In this document: positions 40,510-49,042 of the stretch, piece by piece
Position numbering within the stretch: position 1 is the stretch's first letter
Layout of the letters: every line of letters begins with the position of its first letter
Assembly: GCA_034658975.1 (NCBI GenBank)
Contig: JAYEGJ010000130.1
Coordinates: forward strand, 1-56,876
Reading direction: 5' to 3'
DNA length: 56,876 bases
DNA from: SZUA-217 sp034658975
Lineage (GTDB): Bacteria; Actinomycetota; Acidimicrobiia; Spongiisociales; ZC4RG35
Translations under genes and position numbers: made by a program
Notes under the pieces: generated by a model
The model's input: the letters and a program-made list of their open reading frames with translations, nothing else
What the model was told of the DNA's origin: nothing
The model's database searches: none

Positions 40510-41064
40510 CTAGCCCACCCGTTCCACCGAGCCCCAGAACACGTCGCCGTAACGACAGGCGAGACCGTCCGGAGTGACGAAGATCTCGTGGTCGGCAGTT
40601 CCCGATTGGTAGCGCCAGTGGTCCTCGTCGAGACGGGTGTAGGTCTGTTCCGATGGCTCCCAGGTGAGCTCGGGAAATCGGAGCCAGGCAGCGCGAGTGG
40701 TGGCAGTGTCGCCCACATCCAGGTCGAGACGTCTCATCGGGAGGATGTTGGTAGCCGGGGTCCACCCGAGGTCGATGTCCTCGCAGCCTTCGAGGGCATC
40801 AACGATCGACCCGTTCACGGACCACGATCGGCCGTCGACAACGACACTCATCGAGCGTGAGCCGCCAGCGGAAGAAATCTCTACAGACGCTCGGCGTGTC
40901 ACCCACGCCTGGTTGGCGTCTACCTCATATCTGATCTCGACCGGGACGTCCTCGAGAGGGAGCATCGAGACACCCTTGAGGACATATCCGTCTGGACCGT
41001 CGGAAAGGCTGAAGTGTTCGGTGCTGGCCAACGATTGGCATTGCCATACAGCGTGAAGTCTCAT
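40510..41064 (-). CDS. putative glycolipid-binding family protein (PF06475-like)
   Basis: A 184-aa protein with no signal peptide. The family pattern is visible: YVLKGVSM, IRYEVDANQAWVTRRASVEI, VVDGRSWSVNGS, LEGCEDIDLGWTPATNILPMRRL and a C-terminal WRYQSGTADHEIFVTPDGL. The fold is a beta barrel distantly like LolA/LolB lipid carriers, but the ligand is unknown. ATG 41064 is chosen over upstream in-frame codons that overlap mgtE. Confidence 0.75.
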   Translation of the reverse strand: MRLHAVWQCQSLASTEHFSLSDGPDGYVLKGVSMLPLEDVPVEIRYEVDANQAWVTRRASVEISSAGGSRSMSVVVDGRSWSVNGSIVDALEGCEDIDLGWTPATNILPMRRLDLDVGDTATTRAAWLRFPELTWEPSEQTYTRLDEDHWRYQSGTADHEIFVTPDGLACRYGDVFWGSVERVG

Positions 41065-41071
41065 CCAGTCC

Positions 41072-42475
41072 CTACAACAGTAGGGCGGCCACCAGCAGGA
41101 ATCCGCCGAACCCGACAACATCGGTGATCAGCGTCAGGAAGATCGCTGACGCCATTGCCGGATCCTGGCCGAGCTTTCGCAACAGCACCGGTATCCCGGC
41201 GCCTGCAACCGCCGCGATGACGAGGTTGGCGAAAGCGGCAACTCCGACGATTAGCGCGACCGTAAGTGGATCCGACCCGCTTCGAAAAATCGCCGTGGAC
41301 AACAGGGCAAAGGTCATGATTCCGGACATCACCGCGAGGAGCACTCCGTTGAGCACTCCCACCCCCGCCTGCCGACCGAGGATTGCCGGGACCTGGGCTC
41401 CCGGTACGTCGTCGGAGGCAAGGGACCTGATCATCACGGCGAGGCTCTGGTTCCCGCCGTTGCCGCCGAGGAGGGCGATCACGGGCATGAGAGCGGCCAG
41501 AATCGGCTCGTCGCTGATGATTCCGGTTTGCTGTTCGATGACGAAAGCCACCACGAGGGCGAGGAACAGGTTGAGCACCAGCCAGGGGGCGCGCATCTTG
41601 AACGACTCGGTGACGTCGGAGTAGACCGTCTCCTCCACGCCGGCACCGACGGCAGCAGCGAAATCCTCGGTGGCCTCGTCGTGGATCGCCTCGATCACGG
41701 CGTCGTTGGCGACCATCCCCCGGAGGCGTCCGTCGGTGTCGGTGACAGGCACACCAAGGATGTGGTAGCGCTGACAAAGCTCGGCAACGATCTCGCGGTC
41801 GGTGAAGGCGGTTACCGCCACGGGGTCGGCGATCATCACGTCGGCAAGCGGCGCTCCCGGTCGGCTGAACACGAGTTCCCTGAAGGAGATAACGCCGACC
41901 AGTTTGCGCTCGTCGTCGATGACGTAGACATAGGAGAGGCTTTCGTACTCGTCGTGAAGTTGACGAAGCCTCTCTGTTGCCTCGCCGGTGGTCAAGCCAA
42001 GGGGCAGGGCAGCGATCTCGGTGGTCATGAGACCACCCGCGCTGTCGGAGGGGTACACGAGGAGGTCTCTGACCTCTTGCTCGGCCGCATCCGTCATCTC
42101 GGCGAACAGGTCTTCTTTGAGTTTCTCGTCGAACTCGTCGATGAGGTCGGCAGCGGCTTCGCCGGGCATCTCGTTCAGCGCGGCAGCCAGGCTCGTAAGA
42201 GGCACGTCCTCCACCAGTTCGGCAGCTAGCTCGGGTGCGATCTCCTCGAGGACCTCTGCGGCGTCATCGGAGTCGAGTTCCTGAAGGAGGTGGGCCGCGT
42301 CTTCTTCTTCGAGCTGCTCTAGAACGTCCGCCGCGTCGTGCGGGGAAGTCTCCGCCAGCGCCTCCCACTCTTCGGGGTTGGCCTCGAGGTAGTCGGCGAC
42401 TTCCTCCGGCTCGCGTCGGGCGGCAGTTCGTAGTGTTCTGGCGAGTTGTCGCGGACTTCTGAGTCGGAGTCTCAC
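41072..42475 (-). CDS. mgtE: MgtE-type magnesium transporter
   Basis: A 467-aa protein in the usual order. The N domain has helical repeats (DAADVLEQLEEEDAAHLLQ, DDAAEVLEEI). Two CBS domains follow (SAGGLMTTEIAALP, FRELVFSRPGAPLADVM, then DGRLRGMVANDAV). Five membrane helices start at APWLVLNLFLALVVAFVI and include GNGGNQSLAVMIR and VLNGVLLAVMSG. N and CBS domains gate the Mg2+ channel by cytosolic Mg2+. The start is GTG. I see no M-box-like structure in the 46 bases upstream. Confidence 0.93.
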   Translation of the reverse strand: MRLRLRSPRQLARTLRTAARREPEEVADYLEANPEEWEALAETSPHDAADVLEQLEEEDAAHLLQELDSDDAAEVLEEIAPELAAELVEDVPLTSLAAALNEMPGEAAADLIDEFDEKLKEDLFAEMTDAAEQEVRDLLVYPSDSAGGLMTTEIAALPLGLTTGEATERLRQLHDEYESLSYVYVIDDERKLVGVISFRELVFSRPGAPLADVMIADPVAVTAFTDREIVAELCQRYHILGVPVTDTDGRLRGMVANDAVIEAIHDEATEDFAAAVGAGVEETVYSDVTESFKMRAPWLVLNLFLALVVAFVIEQQTGIISDEPILAALMPVIALLGGNGGNQSLAVMIRSLASDDVPGAQVPAILGRQAGVGVLNGVLLAVMSGIMTFALLSTAIFRSGSDPLTVALIVGVAAFANLVIAAVAGAGIPVLLRKLGQDPAMASAIFLTLITDVVGFGGFLLVAALLL

Positions 42476-42521
42476 TGTGGCCCCCGGGACTGATGAACCG
42501 GCGACAGGCTACAGCGTTCGA

Positions 42522-42998
42522 TCAGTTCTCGAACAGCCTGATCGCAGTGACCTTCACTGTGAAGGTTCCGGCCGGTGCCTCGTAGGAGACGTCGTCCCCG
42601 ACTTCGGCACCGATCAGGGCGCCTCCGAGGGGAGAGGTGGGCGAGGCGAGAAGAAGGCCTGGCACCTTGTTTTCCTGGGGGGCGACGAAGTACTCCATCT
42701 CGTCTCCATCGGAGTCGACCACGGTGGCGACGGTGCCCACTTCCACCTTGCCGGTGTCCTGCACCTCGCGCACCTCGGAGATGTGAATGAGGTGGTCCAG
42801 CTTGCGAATTCGGGCCTCCATGAGGCCTTGATCGTTCTTGGCGGCGTCGTAATCGGCGTTCTCGCGCAGGTCGCCGTGGGAGCGCGCCTCGGCGATGCGC
42901 TCCTCGATCTCCTTACGCCCCTCGGTAGTTAGGTGCTCGAGCTCATTCTCGAGCTTTTCGAGAGCGGCCGGGGTCAGGAAATTGGGCTCGTCAGACAT
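42522..42998 (-). CDS. greA: transcription elongation factor GreA
   Basis: A 158-aa factor. The N-terminal coiled coil carries ERIAEARSHGDLRENADYDAAK with the acidic DxxE tip that stimulates RNA polymerase cleavage of backtracked RNA. The C-terminal FKBP-like domain has ASPTSPLGGALIGAEVGD. The length is standard. It is divergent from selD over 44 bases. Confidence 0.96.
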   Translation of the reverse strand: MSDEPNFLTPAALEKLENELEHLTTEGRKEIEERIAEARSHGDLRENADYDAAKNDQGLMEARIRKLDHLIHISEVREVQDTGKVEVGTVATVVDSDGDEMEYFVAPQENKVPGLLLASPTSPLGGALIGAEVGDDVSYEAPAGTFTVKVTAIRLFEN

Positions 42999-43008
42999 GG
43001 AACGGGAG

Positions 43009-43014
43009 AGCGTA
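43009..43014 (-). promoter_or_regulatory. -10 box for greA
   Basis: TACGCT on the minus strand lies 10 bases before the ATG at 42998. Confidence 0.4.
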
Positions 43015-43029
43015 CAGGGTCGTGTGCGA

Positions 43030-43035
43030 TAGCCT
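43030..43035 (+). promoter_or_regulatory. -10 box for selD
   Basis: TAGCCT lies 7 bases before the GTG at 43043. It supports the start upstream of the in-frame UGA. Confidence 0.5.
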
Positions 43036-43042
43036 CGGCGGC

Positions 43043-44065
43043 GTGAACGATCTTCGACTCACCAAGTACAGCCACGGGTCTGGCTGAGCCTGCAAGCTCG
43101 GCCCCGTCGAGCTGGCTCAGGTTCTGAGTCCCGTACAAGGCCACACTGCCGCCACTCACCCTGACCTCCTGGTCGGGATCGAGACAGGCGACGACGCCGG
43201 CGTCTTCTCGCTGGGAAACGGTCGCGCCCTTGTGCAGACCGTGGACATCTTCACGCCGGTCGTCGACTCCCCCCGGGACTGGGGACGGATCGCAGCAGCC
43301 AACGCGTTGAGCGACATCTATGCGATGGGTGCTACGCCGCTGACCGCGCTCCAGTACCTCGCCTGGCCACGCGATGAGCTGCCATTCGACGTGGCGAGCG
43401 TGGTAATCGAGGGAGGTATGGACGTGATGGCCGAGGCGGGATGCACCGTCGTCGGTGGACATTCCATCGACTCGCCCGAGCCGACCTACGGATTCGCTGT
43501 CACCGGCACCGTTGACGAGGACCGGCTGGTCTCGAACAGCGGTGGCAGGCCGGACGACGTCCTCGTGCTCACCAAGCCGCTGGGTATCGGGATCATCACG
43601 ACGGCGATCAAGCGCGGCATCTGCCCATCCGAAGTGGAAGCGGCGGCGGTGGCCCAGATGACCGATCTCAACGCGAGCGCCGGTGCTGCTCTCCATGCCA
43701 ACGACGCCAAAGCGGCCACCGACATCACCGGGTTCGGCCTGCTGGGGCATCTCAAGGAGCTCTGTGATGCCTCCGGCGTTGGCGCGGAGATCTCATTCGA
43801 CTCGGTGCCCGTGCTCGATGGTGCCGTCGAACTTCTCGCCCAAGGCGCCTGGGCCGGAGGGAGCAAGAGGAACCTCGCGGCGATTAGGGAGCACGTCGCA
43901 ACGGATCGAAGCGAAGACGAGATCCGGCTTCTCGCCGACGCGCAAACCTCGGGTGGTCTGCTGGTCGCGTTGCCTGCAGACAGAGTGCAGGATTACCAAT
44001 CGGAGGTTCCCGATTCGGCAGTAGTCGGCCGCCTCACTGGAGACATGAATCTGAGGGTCCAATAG
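43043..44065 (+). CDS. selD: selenide, water dikinase (selenophosphate synthase), selenocysteine-containing
   Basis: A 340-aa enzyme that makes selenophosphate, the selenium donor for Sec-tRNA. The frame starts at GTG 43043 (LRLTKYSHGSG) and reaches TGA at 43085-43087, codon 15, then continues ACKLGPVELAQVL without another stop to 44065. TGA sits exactly where SelD has its catalytic Cys or Sec (GSGUACK), with Cys17 and Lys18 following. A SECIS-like hairpin starts at the UGA. Later motifs are GIETGDDAGVF, VQTVDIFTPVVDSPRDWGRIAAANALSDIYAMG (in two conserved blocks) and TDITGFGLLGHL. Automatic callers would start it at 43232 and lose the active site. Its stop overlaps the next start (TAGTG). Confidence 0.92.
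43085..43119 (+). promoter_or_regulatory. bacterial SECIS element in selD
   Basis: UGAGCC (43085-43090) pairs with GGCUCA (43114-43119), a UGCA bulge follows, AGCUCG (43095-43100) pairs with CGAGCU (43108-43113), and the 7-base loop GCCCCGU starts with G. UGA to loop is 16 bases, within the usual range for SelB recognition. Confidence 0.8.
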
Positions 44066-44487
44066 TGAAGCCGGATCAGCGCCTCGAAGACATCGCCCAA
44101 GCCCTCTCGATCCCAACGGCGCAGCGTCATATCTTCCTCTGTGCCGACCAGACCAACCCGCGTTGTGCACCCGTCGAGGAAACAAAGGAACTCTGGCGTC
44201 ATCTCAAGTCGCGGCTCAAGGAACTCGGTATCACATCGGCGCCGCCCCATTGGCAGGGCGACATGGCAGTCGATCCCGATCCGGAGCCACCCGGCGGGGG
44301 GACCGTCCTGCGTTCGAAGGTGGATTGCCTTCGCATCTGCGAGCAGGGATCGATCGCCGTCGTCTACCCGGAAGGCACCTGGTATGCCGGTTTGGATAAG
44401 GAGAAGCTGGACAGGATCATTGATGAGCACCTTGTCGGCGGGACACCCGTCGAGGAGTTGAGTTTCGTGATAGGAGACCTCGGATGA
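44065..44487 (+). CDS. thioredoxin-like [2Fe-2S] ferredoxin
   Basis: A 140-aa protein with four conserved Cys in the thioredoxin-fold ferredoxin pattern: HIFLCADQTNPRCAP near residue 25-35 and VDCLRICEQGSIAVVYPEGTWY in two blocks, near 88-105. It should carry one [2Fe-2S] cluster. GTG overlaps the selD stop (TAGTG), and its own stop overlaps the hydrolase start. Coupling to selD suggests a redox role in selenium metabolism, or is just operon position; the sequence does not decide. Confidence 0.8.
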   Translation: MKPDQRLEDIAQALSIPTAQRHIFLCADQTNPRCAPVEETKELWRHLKSRLKELGITSAPPHWQGDMAVDPDPEPPGGGTVLRSKVDCLRICEQGSIAVVYPEGTWYAGLDKEKLDRIIDEHLVGGTPVEELSFVIGDLG

Positions 44488-45386
44488 TGAAGCTGCTGCG
44501 CTGGTTGTTCGGCGGATGGGTTGTATGGCGCCTTTTCGGCCCCATTGTCGAACCGAGGTTCAAGCCTCCCCAAGAGCATCCGTGGAGGCTCACCGGCCGC
44601 ACCGTGTTCGTCGGAGACGAGGAGTTCATGGTGCGCCAGGCCGGCGCCGGAGAACACAATCCGATTCTCCTGATTCATGGGCTGGCCGGCTCGTCGCTCG
44701 GGGAGTGGTATCAGATCGGCCAGAAGTTGGCGACCGACCGCCGGGTGATCATGATTGATCACCGAAATCATGGGATGGCGCCACAGGCCACCGACCGATA
44801 CGAAATCGAGGACGTTGCCGACGATCTGGCGTCCGTGCTCGACGTCCTCGACATGGGTGCGGTTGACGTCGTCGGATACTCGATGGGTGGTGCCATCGCT
44901 CAGGCGCTGGTGCATCGGCATCCCGGCCGCGTGTCCCGTCTTGCCCTGATTTCAACCTTTGCCGCACATCCCGATGAGATGAGATGGATACGTCAGGTAG
45001 GAGCGTTCATCACCCGTGCGTGGGAGCGGTTCACCGGGCTTGGCACGCCGGAGGCGAGGACCGGTTACTTGCTGGCGACCGGGGCCGTGAAGCCGGAGCA
45101 CGGCCGATGGCTGTGGCATGAGACACACCGGCGTGACCCCAACGCCGGGACGCAGGCGACCCTGGCGTTGCTCCGTTTCGATTCGCGGCCGTGGGTTGGC
45201 CGCATGGGTGTCGAGACCATGGTCGTGGTCTCGGGCAAGGACCTTTTGGTCCCTCCTCCATGGCAGTACGAACTGGCAGGCTTGATCCCTGACGCCAAGA
45301 TCGTCGAGATTCCCGATGCCCGCCACGAAGTGGTCTGGAGCCATCCCGATCGGATTCTCGACGAGTTGAACGCCTTCTTTGATTAG
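44484..45386 (+). CDS. alpha/beta hydrolase
   Basis: A 300-aa alpha/beta hydrolase. A short hydrophobic N-terminal stretch (LLRWLFGGWVVWRLF) may anchor it to the membrane. The oxyanion region is ILLIHGLAGSS, the nucleophile elbow GYSMGG, the acid SGKDLLVP and the His in DARHEVVW. The substrate is unknown. It overlaps the ferredoxin gene by 4 bases (ATGA) and is the third gene of the selD transcript. Confidence 0.88.
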   Translation: MMKLLRWLFGGWVVWRLFGPIVEPRFKPPQEHPWRLTGRTVFVGDEEFMVRQAGAGEHNPILLIHGLAGSSLGEWYQIGQKLATDRRVIMIDHRNHGMAPQATDRYEIEDVADDLASVLDVLDMGAVDVVGYSMGGAIAQALVHRHPGRVSRLALISTFAAHPDEMRWIRQVGAFITRAWERFTGLGTPEARTGYLLATGAVKPEHGRWLWHETHRRDPNAGTQATLALLRFDSRPWVGRMGVETMVVVSGKDLLVPPPWQYELAGLIPDAKIVEIPDARHEVVWSHPDRILDELNAFFD

Positions 45387-45396
45387 GAGTGTGCTC

Positions 45397-47907
45397 CTAG
45401 TTCCCGGGCACCAGCGTCAGTGTTGATGACGCATTGAGCGCTACCTGTTCCGGTGTCCAGTACATCGGCGCATGCACCCCGTCGGTCCATGCTTCGATCA
45501 TGTTGTCGTAGTAGCGGTGGAAGGCGTGCCCCGAGTTGCCCGTCGTGTGGATGAACGTCGAGTTCGACAGGTCGGAGAGGTCGACGACCATCCTTTGGGA
45601 CGGCACCCAGTCGACGAGGAATGACTTGTCGGCATCCCAACCGCTGGCGTTGACGATGGACGGGCCACCGCCGACCCTGGCGGGGGCAGTGCGGTTGAAC
45701 AGCCACTCGATGGGAGCGATGCCCGACTGTCCGAGGGTCTGATTCTCAAAGTGGGCGATATGGAGTTCGCCCCAGGTCCAATCGGTCGGATTGTCTCCGA
45801 GGAGGTCGGCCAACTCGTCGTGGGCATCCACCATCGACTTGAACAGGATGTCGTCCCGTTCTTCGACTACCTCGGGCGTGGTCGTGTCATCCCACCAGGG
45901 GTCATCAGGTGATTCGAGGAGGTTCTTGACGACCTCGAACCAGCGGCTGCCGCCGACCGGCCATTGATCTTCGGGCAGCTCGTCGGTGAATGTGTTCAGC
46001 AGAACGTGTCGCCAGGTTGCCTGGTACACCGCGGCGACGGTCGAGTCTCCGCTGGCCTGGTACTCCTCACTCTCGCCTTGCCAGGCACTCAACAAAGATT
46101 GCATCTCTGCGACATCGGAATGGTTGGCGTCGGGCACTTCGAGAAGGAAGGGGACGAGATTGGCCGCACTGCCATCGCGGCTGTCGAATTGGAGATCCTG
46201 CGTGGACTCGACGGTGTGGGTCCCACCGTTTTCGATGAGTGTTTCGATCCGATCGGCCCGATATCCATGGGCCCCATCGAGACCGATCAACGGCTCGCTT
46301 CCGGCCGGCAGGATCGGCTGGTTGGCCGTGGCGATGTAGTCCTGGGGTGGGTTGAAGAGGAACGGCATCTCCTCGTAGGGGACGATGCCGATCCAGTCGT
46401 ATTCAGAGGTCCAACCGGGTACCGGGACCAGCCCGTCACCTTTGGCACGGATCGGGATCTCCCCGGTCGACTGATAGGCGATGTTGCCCTCGATGTCCGC
46501 ATAGACGACGTTCTGGGCGGCGATGTCCCACAGGTTGAGTGCAGCCTTGAACTCGTCGTAATTCGCCGCCTTGTCGAGTCCGATGACGGCTTCGAAGATG
46601 GTTGCCGGCTGGAGGCTCTGCCATGCAAGGGCAACCACGTACTCCTCAGGGACTTCGACGGTGGTTGAGCGATCGAACTCGTCATCCTCGAGGAATGTGC
46701 CCGAGATGACGGGCCCGTGACGTGTCGTGCGCACTTCGTATTGGATGTCGTCGCCTCCGGCGACCCGGATAGTCTCGGTCCGGGTCTCGAAGTCGACCGA
46801 TGTCCCGTCCACCTCGTACTGGTTGGGATTGGCCGGGTTGACCTTCTCGATGTACAGATCCTGAGTGTCCGCCGCCTCAGTGGTCACCCCCCAAGCGATG
46901 TTCTCGTTGTGGCCGATGATCACGCCGGGGGCGCCCGGGAACATGTATCCCACCACCTGGTAGACGCAATCGGGGTCGTTCCCGACGCAGTGGAGACCAT
47001 TCTCAAACCAGATCGAAGGCATCTGGGGGCTGAGGTGGGTGTCGTTCGCCAGCAAGGGAAGGCCCGACTCGGTCAACGAGCCGCCGACAACCCAGTTGTT
47101 CGACCCGATGCCCTCGAAACCGCCGCCGGTGACGGCCCACAGATTCTCCGCCGCCTTACCGGCCGAGACGAGCGCCGGGATGGCCTCGCTCGGGATCCCA
47201 GCCGTTGGGGTTACGGCAGCCGTCGTCTGGTCGTCGGGAACGATGACCGGGTGCTCTTCGGGGAACGTGGGGAACAGTTGGCCGACCCGATCGATCGGAA
47301 GCTCGATGCCGAGGACGGCCCGGGCGATCTCGGACCTCATGTTCCCGCTCAGGTCCCAGGACATCATCTTGGCCCAGGTGAGGGTGTTGGTCGGCGACCA
47401 TGGTTCTATCTCATAACTGGAGTTCTGGAGCGAGAGGACGGCGTACTCCAGACTGACCTGGGCGCCGTCGTGCTCGGCCAGGTATGCGTTCACGCCGTCG
47501 GCGTACCACTCGAGAATTTCCCTGGTCTCGGCGGGCATGATGTCGAGTTCGTGTTCGGCTTGCGCGACCAACCCCAGTGAGCGGAGGAACTTGTCGGTGT
47601 CGACCTGGGAAGAGCCGAACATCTCGGCGAGACGTCCTGAGCCGATGTGACGCCAGAAGTCCATCTGCCAGAAGCGCTCCTGGGCATGGGTGTATCCCTG
47701 GGCGAAGAACAGGTCGTGGGGGTTGGATGCGTAGATGTGGGAGGCACCCCAGTCGTCACGGATGACTTCGACTACATCGTTGAGCCCGGCCACCTCCAGT
47801 TCACCCTGGACGGTGGGGAAGGATCGGCGGACGGTCCAGAACCCGAAGACACCGACGGCGACGATGAGCACGAGTAGGACGGCGAGGATTCTCTTCAGCC
47901 AACGCAT
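45397..47907 (-). CDS. penicillin-acylase family N-terminal-nucleophile hydrolase
   Basis: An 836-aa secreted or membrane-anchored enzyme. It has an N-terminal membrane helix (about 6-27), the alpha part with DDWGASHIYASNPHDLFFAQGY and HAQERFWQMDFWR, a spacer, and the beta part beginning at the nucleophile Ser near residue 270 (GIGSNNWVVGG). Downstream LPLLANDTHLS, GAPGVIIGHNENIAWGVT and the C-terminal NSGHAFHRYYDNMIEAW complete the family pattern. Members hydrolyse amide bonds of beta-lactams or acyl-homoserine lactones, so the substrate here is uncertain. Autocatalytic cleavage before the Ser is expected. Confidence 0.9.
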   Translation of the reverse strand: MRWLKRILAVLLVLIVAVGVFGFWTVRRSFPTVQGELEVAGLNDVVEVIRDDWGASHIYASNPHDLFFAQGYTHAQERFWQMDFWRHIGSGRLAEMFGSSQVDTDKFLRSLGLVAQAEHELDIMPAETREILEWYADGVNAYLAEHDGAQVSLEYAVLSLQNSSYEIEPWSPTNTLTWAKMMSWDLSGNMRSEIARAVLGIELPIDRVGQLFPTFPEEHPVIVPDDQTTAAVTPTAGIPSEAIPALVSAGKAAENLWAVTGGGFEGIGSNNWVVGGSLTESGLPLLANDTHLSPQMPSIWFENGLHCVGNDPDCVYQVVGYMFPGAPGVIIGHNENIAWGVTTEAADTQDLYIEKVNPANPNQYEVDGTSVDFETRTETIRVAGGDDIQYEVRTTRHGPVISGTFLEDDEFDRSTTVEVPEEYVVALAWQSLQPATIFEAVIGLDKAANYDEFKAALNLWDIAAQNVVYADIEGNIAYQSTGEIPIRAKGDGLVPVPGWTSEYDWIGIVPYEEMPFLFNPPQDYIATANQPILPAGSEPLIGLDGAHGYRADRIETLIENGGTHTVESTQDLQFDSRDGSAANLVPFLLEVPDANHSDVAEMQSLLSAWQGESEEYQASGDSTVAAVYQATWRHVLLNTFTDELPEDQWPVGGSRWFEVVKNLLESPDDPWWDDTTTPEVVEERDDILFKSMVDAHDELADLLGDNPTDWTWGELHIAHFENQTLGQSGIAPIEWLFNRTAPARVGGGPSIVNASGWDADKSFLVDWVPSQRMVVDLSDLSNSTFIHTTGNSGHAFHRYYDNMIEAWTDGVHAPMYWTPEQVALNASSTLTLVPGN

Positions 47908-47916
47908 GCTGCGGCG

Positions 47917-47922
47917 AGCCTA
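47917..47922 (-). promoter_or_regulatory. -10 box for the penicillin-acylase gene
   Basis: TAGGCT on the minus strand lies 9 bases before the ATG at 47907. Confidence 0.4.
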
Positions 47923-47964
47923 AGTAGTCGTGGGTGTGATGAGAAAAGCGGGGACTGTCCTCGG

Positions 47965-48072
47965 TTCTGCCGGGCCGACAACCCTGCTCAGCAGGTCTAA
48001 TGGCCCGCTAGATCCGTGTGCATTTCTGCCGGGCCGACAACCCTGCTCAGCAGGTCTGATGGCCCGCTAGAT
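47965..48072. repeat. two copies of a 49-bp hairpin-forming direct repeat
   Basis: Copies at 47965-48013 and 48024-48072 differ at one base (period 59). Each contains an outer inverted pair CGGGCC/GGCCCG and an inner CCTGC-TCA-GCAGG, so each folds as a nested hairpin. The repeat lies between divergent genes (penicillin acylase and ctaB) and encodes nothing. It may be a small intergenic palindromic repeat family. Confidence 0.8.
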
Positions 48073-48138
48073 CTGCGTCGCCGTGGAGCCAGCCCACCCG
48101 GAAGGGCCCGACACCGGTCGGAGGGCTTCGTGGTCGCC

Positions 48139-48144
48139 TACCGT
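48139..48144 (+). promoter_or_regulatory. -10 box for ctaB
   Basis: TACCGT lies 7 bases before the ATG at 48152. Confidence 0.45.
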
Positions 48145-48151
48145 TGAGACA

Positions 48152-49042
48152 ATGCAGAACAAGGCAGTCGTCGTGGAGACCGCCGCAATGCGGTCGCGGT
48201 TCAGCGCCTATCTAGCGTTAACCAAGCCGCGCATCATCGAACTGCTCCTCATCACGACGATCCCGGCAATGGTGCTGGCGGCCGGCTCATGGCCGGGCAC
48301 CTGGCTGGTCCTCACCACCCTGATCGGCGGATCCCTCTCCGCCGGTGGGGCCAACGCAATCAACTCCTACTACGACCGGGACATCGACGAGCTGATGAAG
48401 AGGACGAGGCTTCGTCCCATGGCCCAACACGAGGTGCCCCCTGCCAACGCCCTCATCTTCGGCATCGTCCTCGGCATTGCCGGGTTCGCCTGGCTGTGGG
48501 CGACCACCAACCTGCTGGCCGCGTCGCTGTCGACGGCCGCTCTTCTCTTCTACGTATTCGTCTACACCATCGGTCTCAAGAGGCGATCCCCTTCGAACAT
48601 CGTGATCGGGGGCGCCGCCGGCGCTGCTCCGGTGCTGGTTGGCTGGGCGGCAGCGACCGGGACGGTTGGGATAGGCGCCTGGGTGCTCTTCCTGATCGTC
48701 TTCTACTGGACGCCTCCTCACTTCTGGGCTCTCGCCGTCAGATACAAGGACGACTATGAGGCAGCCGGGGTGCCCATGCTTCCGGTGGTGGCCGGTGTGG
48801 AGACAACCACAAGGCGGATGCTGATGTACACCGGTTTGATGGTGGGTACATCCCTGCTTTTGGTCCCGATCGGGCCCATGTCCTGGATCTATTTGGCGGC
48901 AGCGATCGGGCTCGGTTCCTGGTTCCTGTGGGACACCTGGAAGGTCTACCGGGAACCGGACCAGGCCATGCGGTTATTCACGACCTCGACCGTCTACCTG
49001 TCGGCGCTCTTTGCCGCCGTGTTGCTGGACGTTCTCATTTGA
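48152..49042 (+). CDS. ctaB: protoheme IX farnesyltransferase (heme O synthase)
   Basis: A 296-aa UbiA-superfamily membrane enzyme that farnesylates heme B to heme O for the cytochrome oxidase. It begins LALTKPRIIELLLITTIPA. The first Asp-rich motif is NAINSYYDRDIDELMKRT, followed by RPMA, FYWTPPHFWALAVRYKDDYEAAGVPMLP in two conserved blocks, and about eight or nine helices. ATG 48152 follows TACCGT by 7 bases; upstream in-frame codons run through the repeat region. It opens the oxidase cluster. Confidence 0.95.
   Translation: MQNKAVVVETAAMRSRFSAYLALTKPRIIELLLITTIPAMVLAAGSWPGTWLVLTTLIGGSLSAGGANAINSYYDRDIDELMKRTRLRPMAQHEVPPANALIFGIVLGIAGFAWLWATTNLLAASLSTAALLFYVFVYTIGLKRRSPSNIVIGGAAGAAPVLVGWAAATGTVGIGAWVLFLIVFYWTPPHFWALAVRYKDDYEAAGVPMLPVVAGVETTTRRMLMYTGLMVGTSLLLVPIGPMSWIYLAAAIGLGSWFLWDTWKVYREPDQAMRLFTTSTVYLSALFAAVLLDVLI

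Noticed and set aside
42476..42521. Mg2+ riboswitch before mgtE
   Set aside because: Only 46 bases to the next gene and no M-box or Mg-sensor-like helices seen.
43232..44065. SelD starting at the first ATG-like codon after the UGA
   Set aside because: It would delete the catalytic Sec/Cys-Lys motif that is encoded in the same frame upstream, with a promoter and a SECIS hairpin.
47965..48072. CRISPR array
   Set aside because: Only two copies with a 10-base gap, internal hairpins of another type, and no cas genes.
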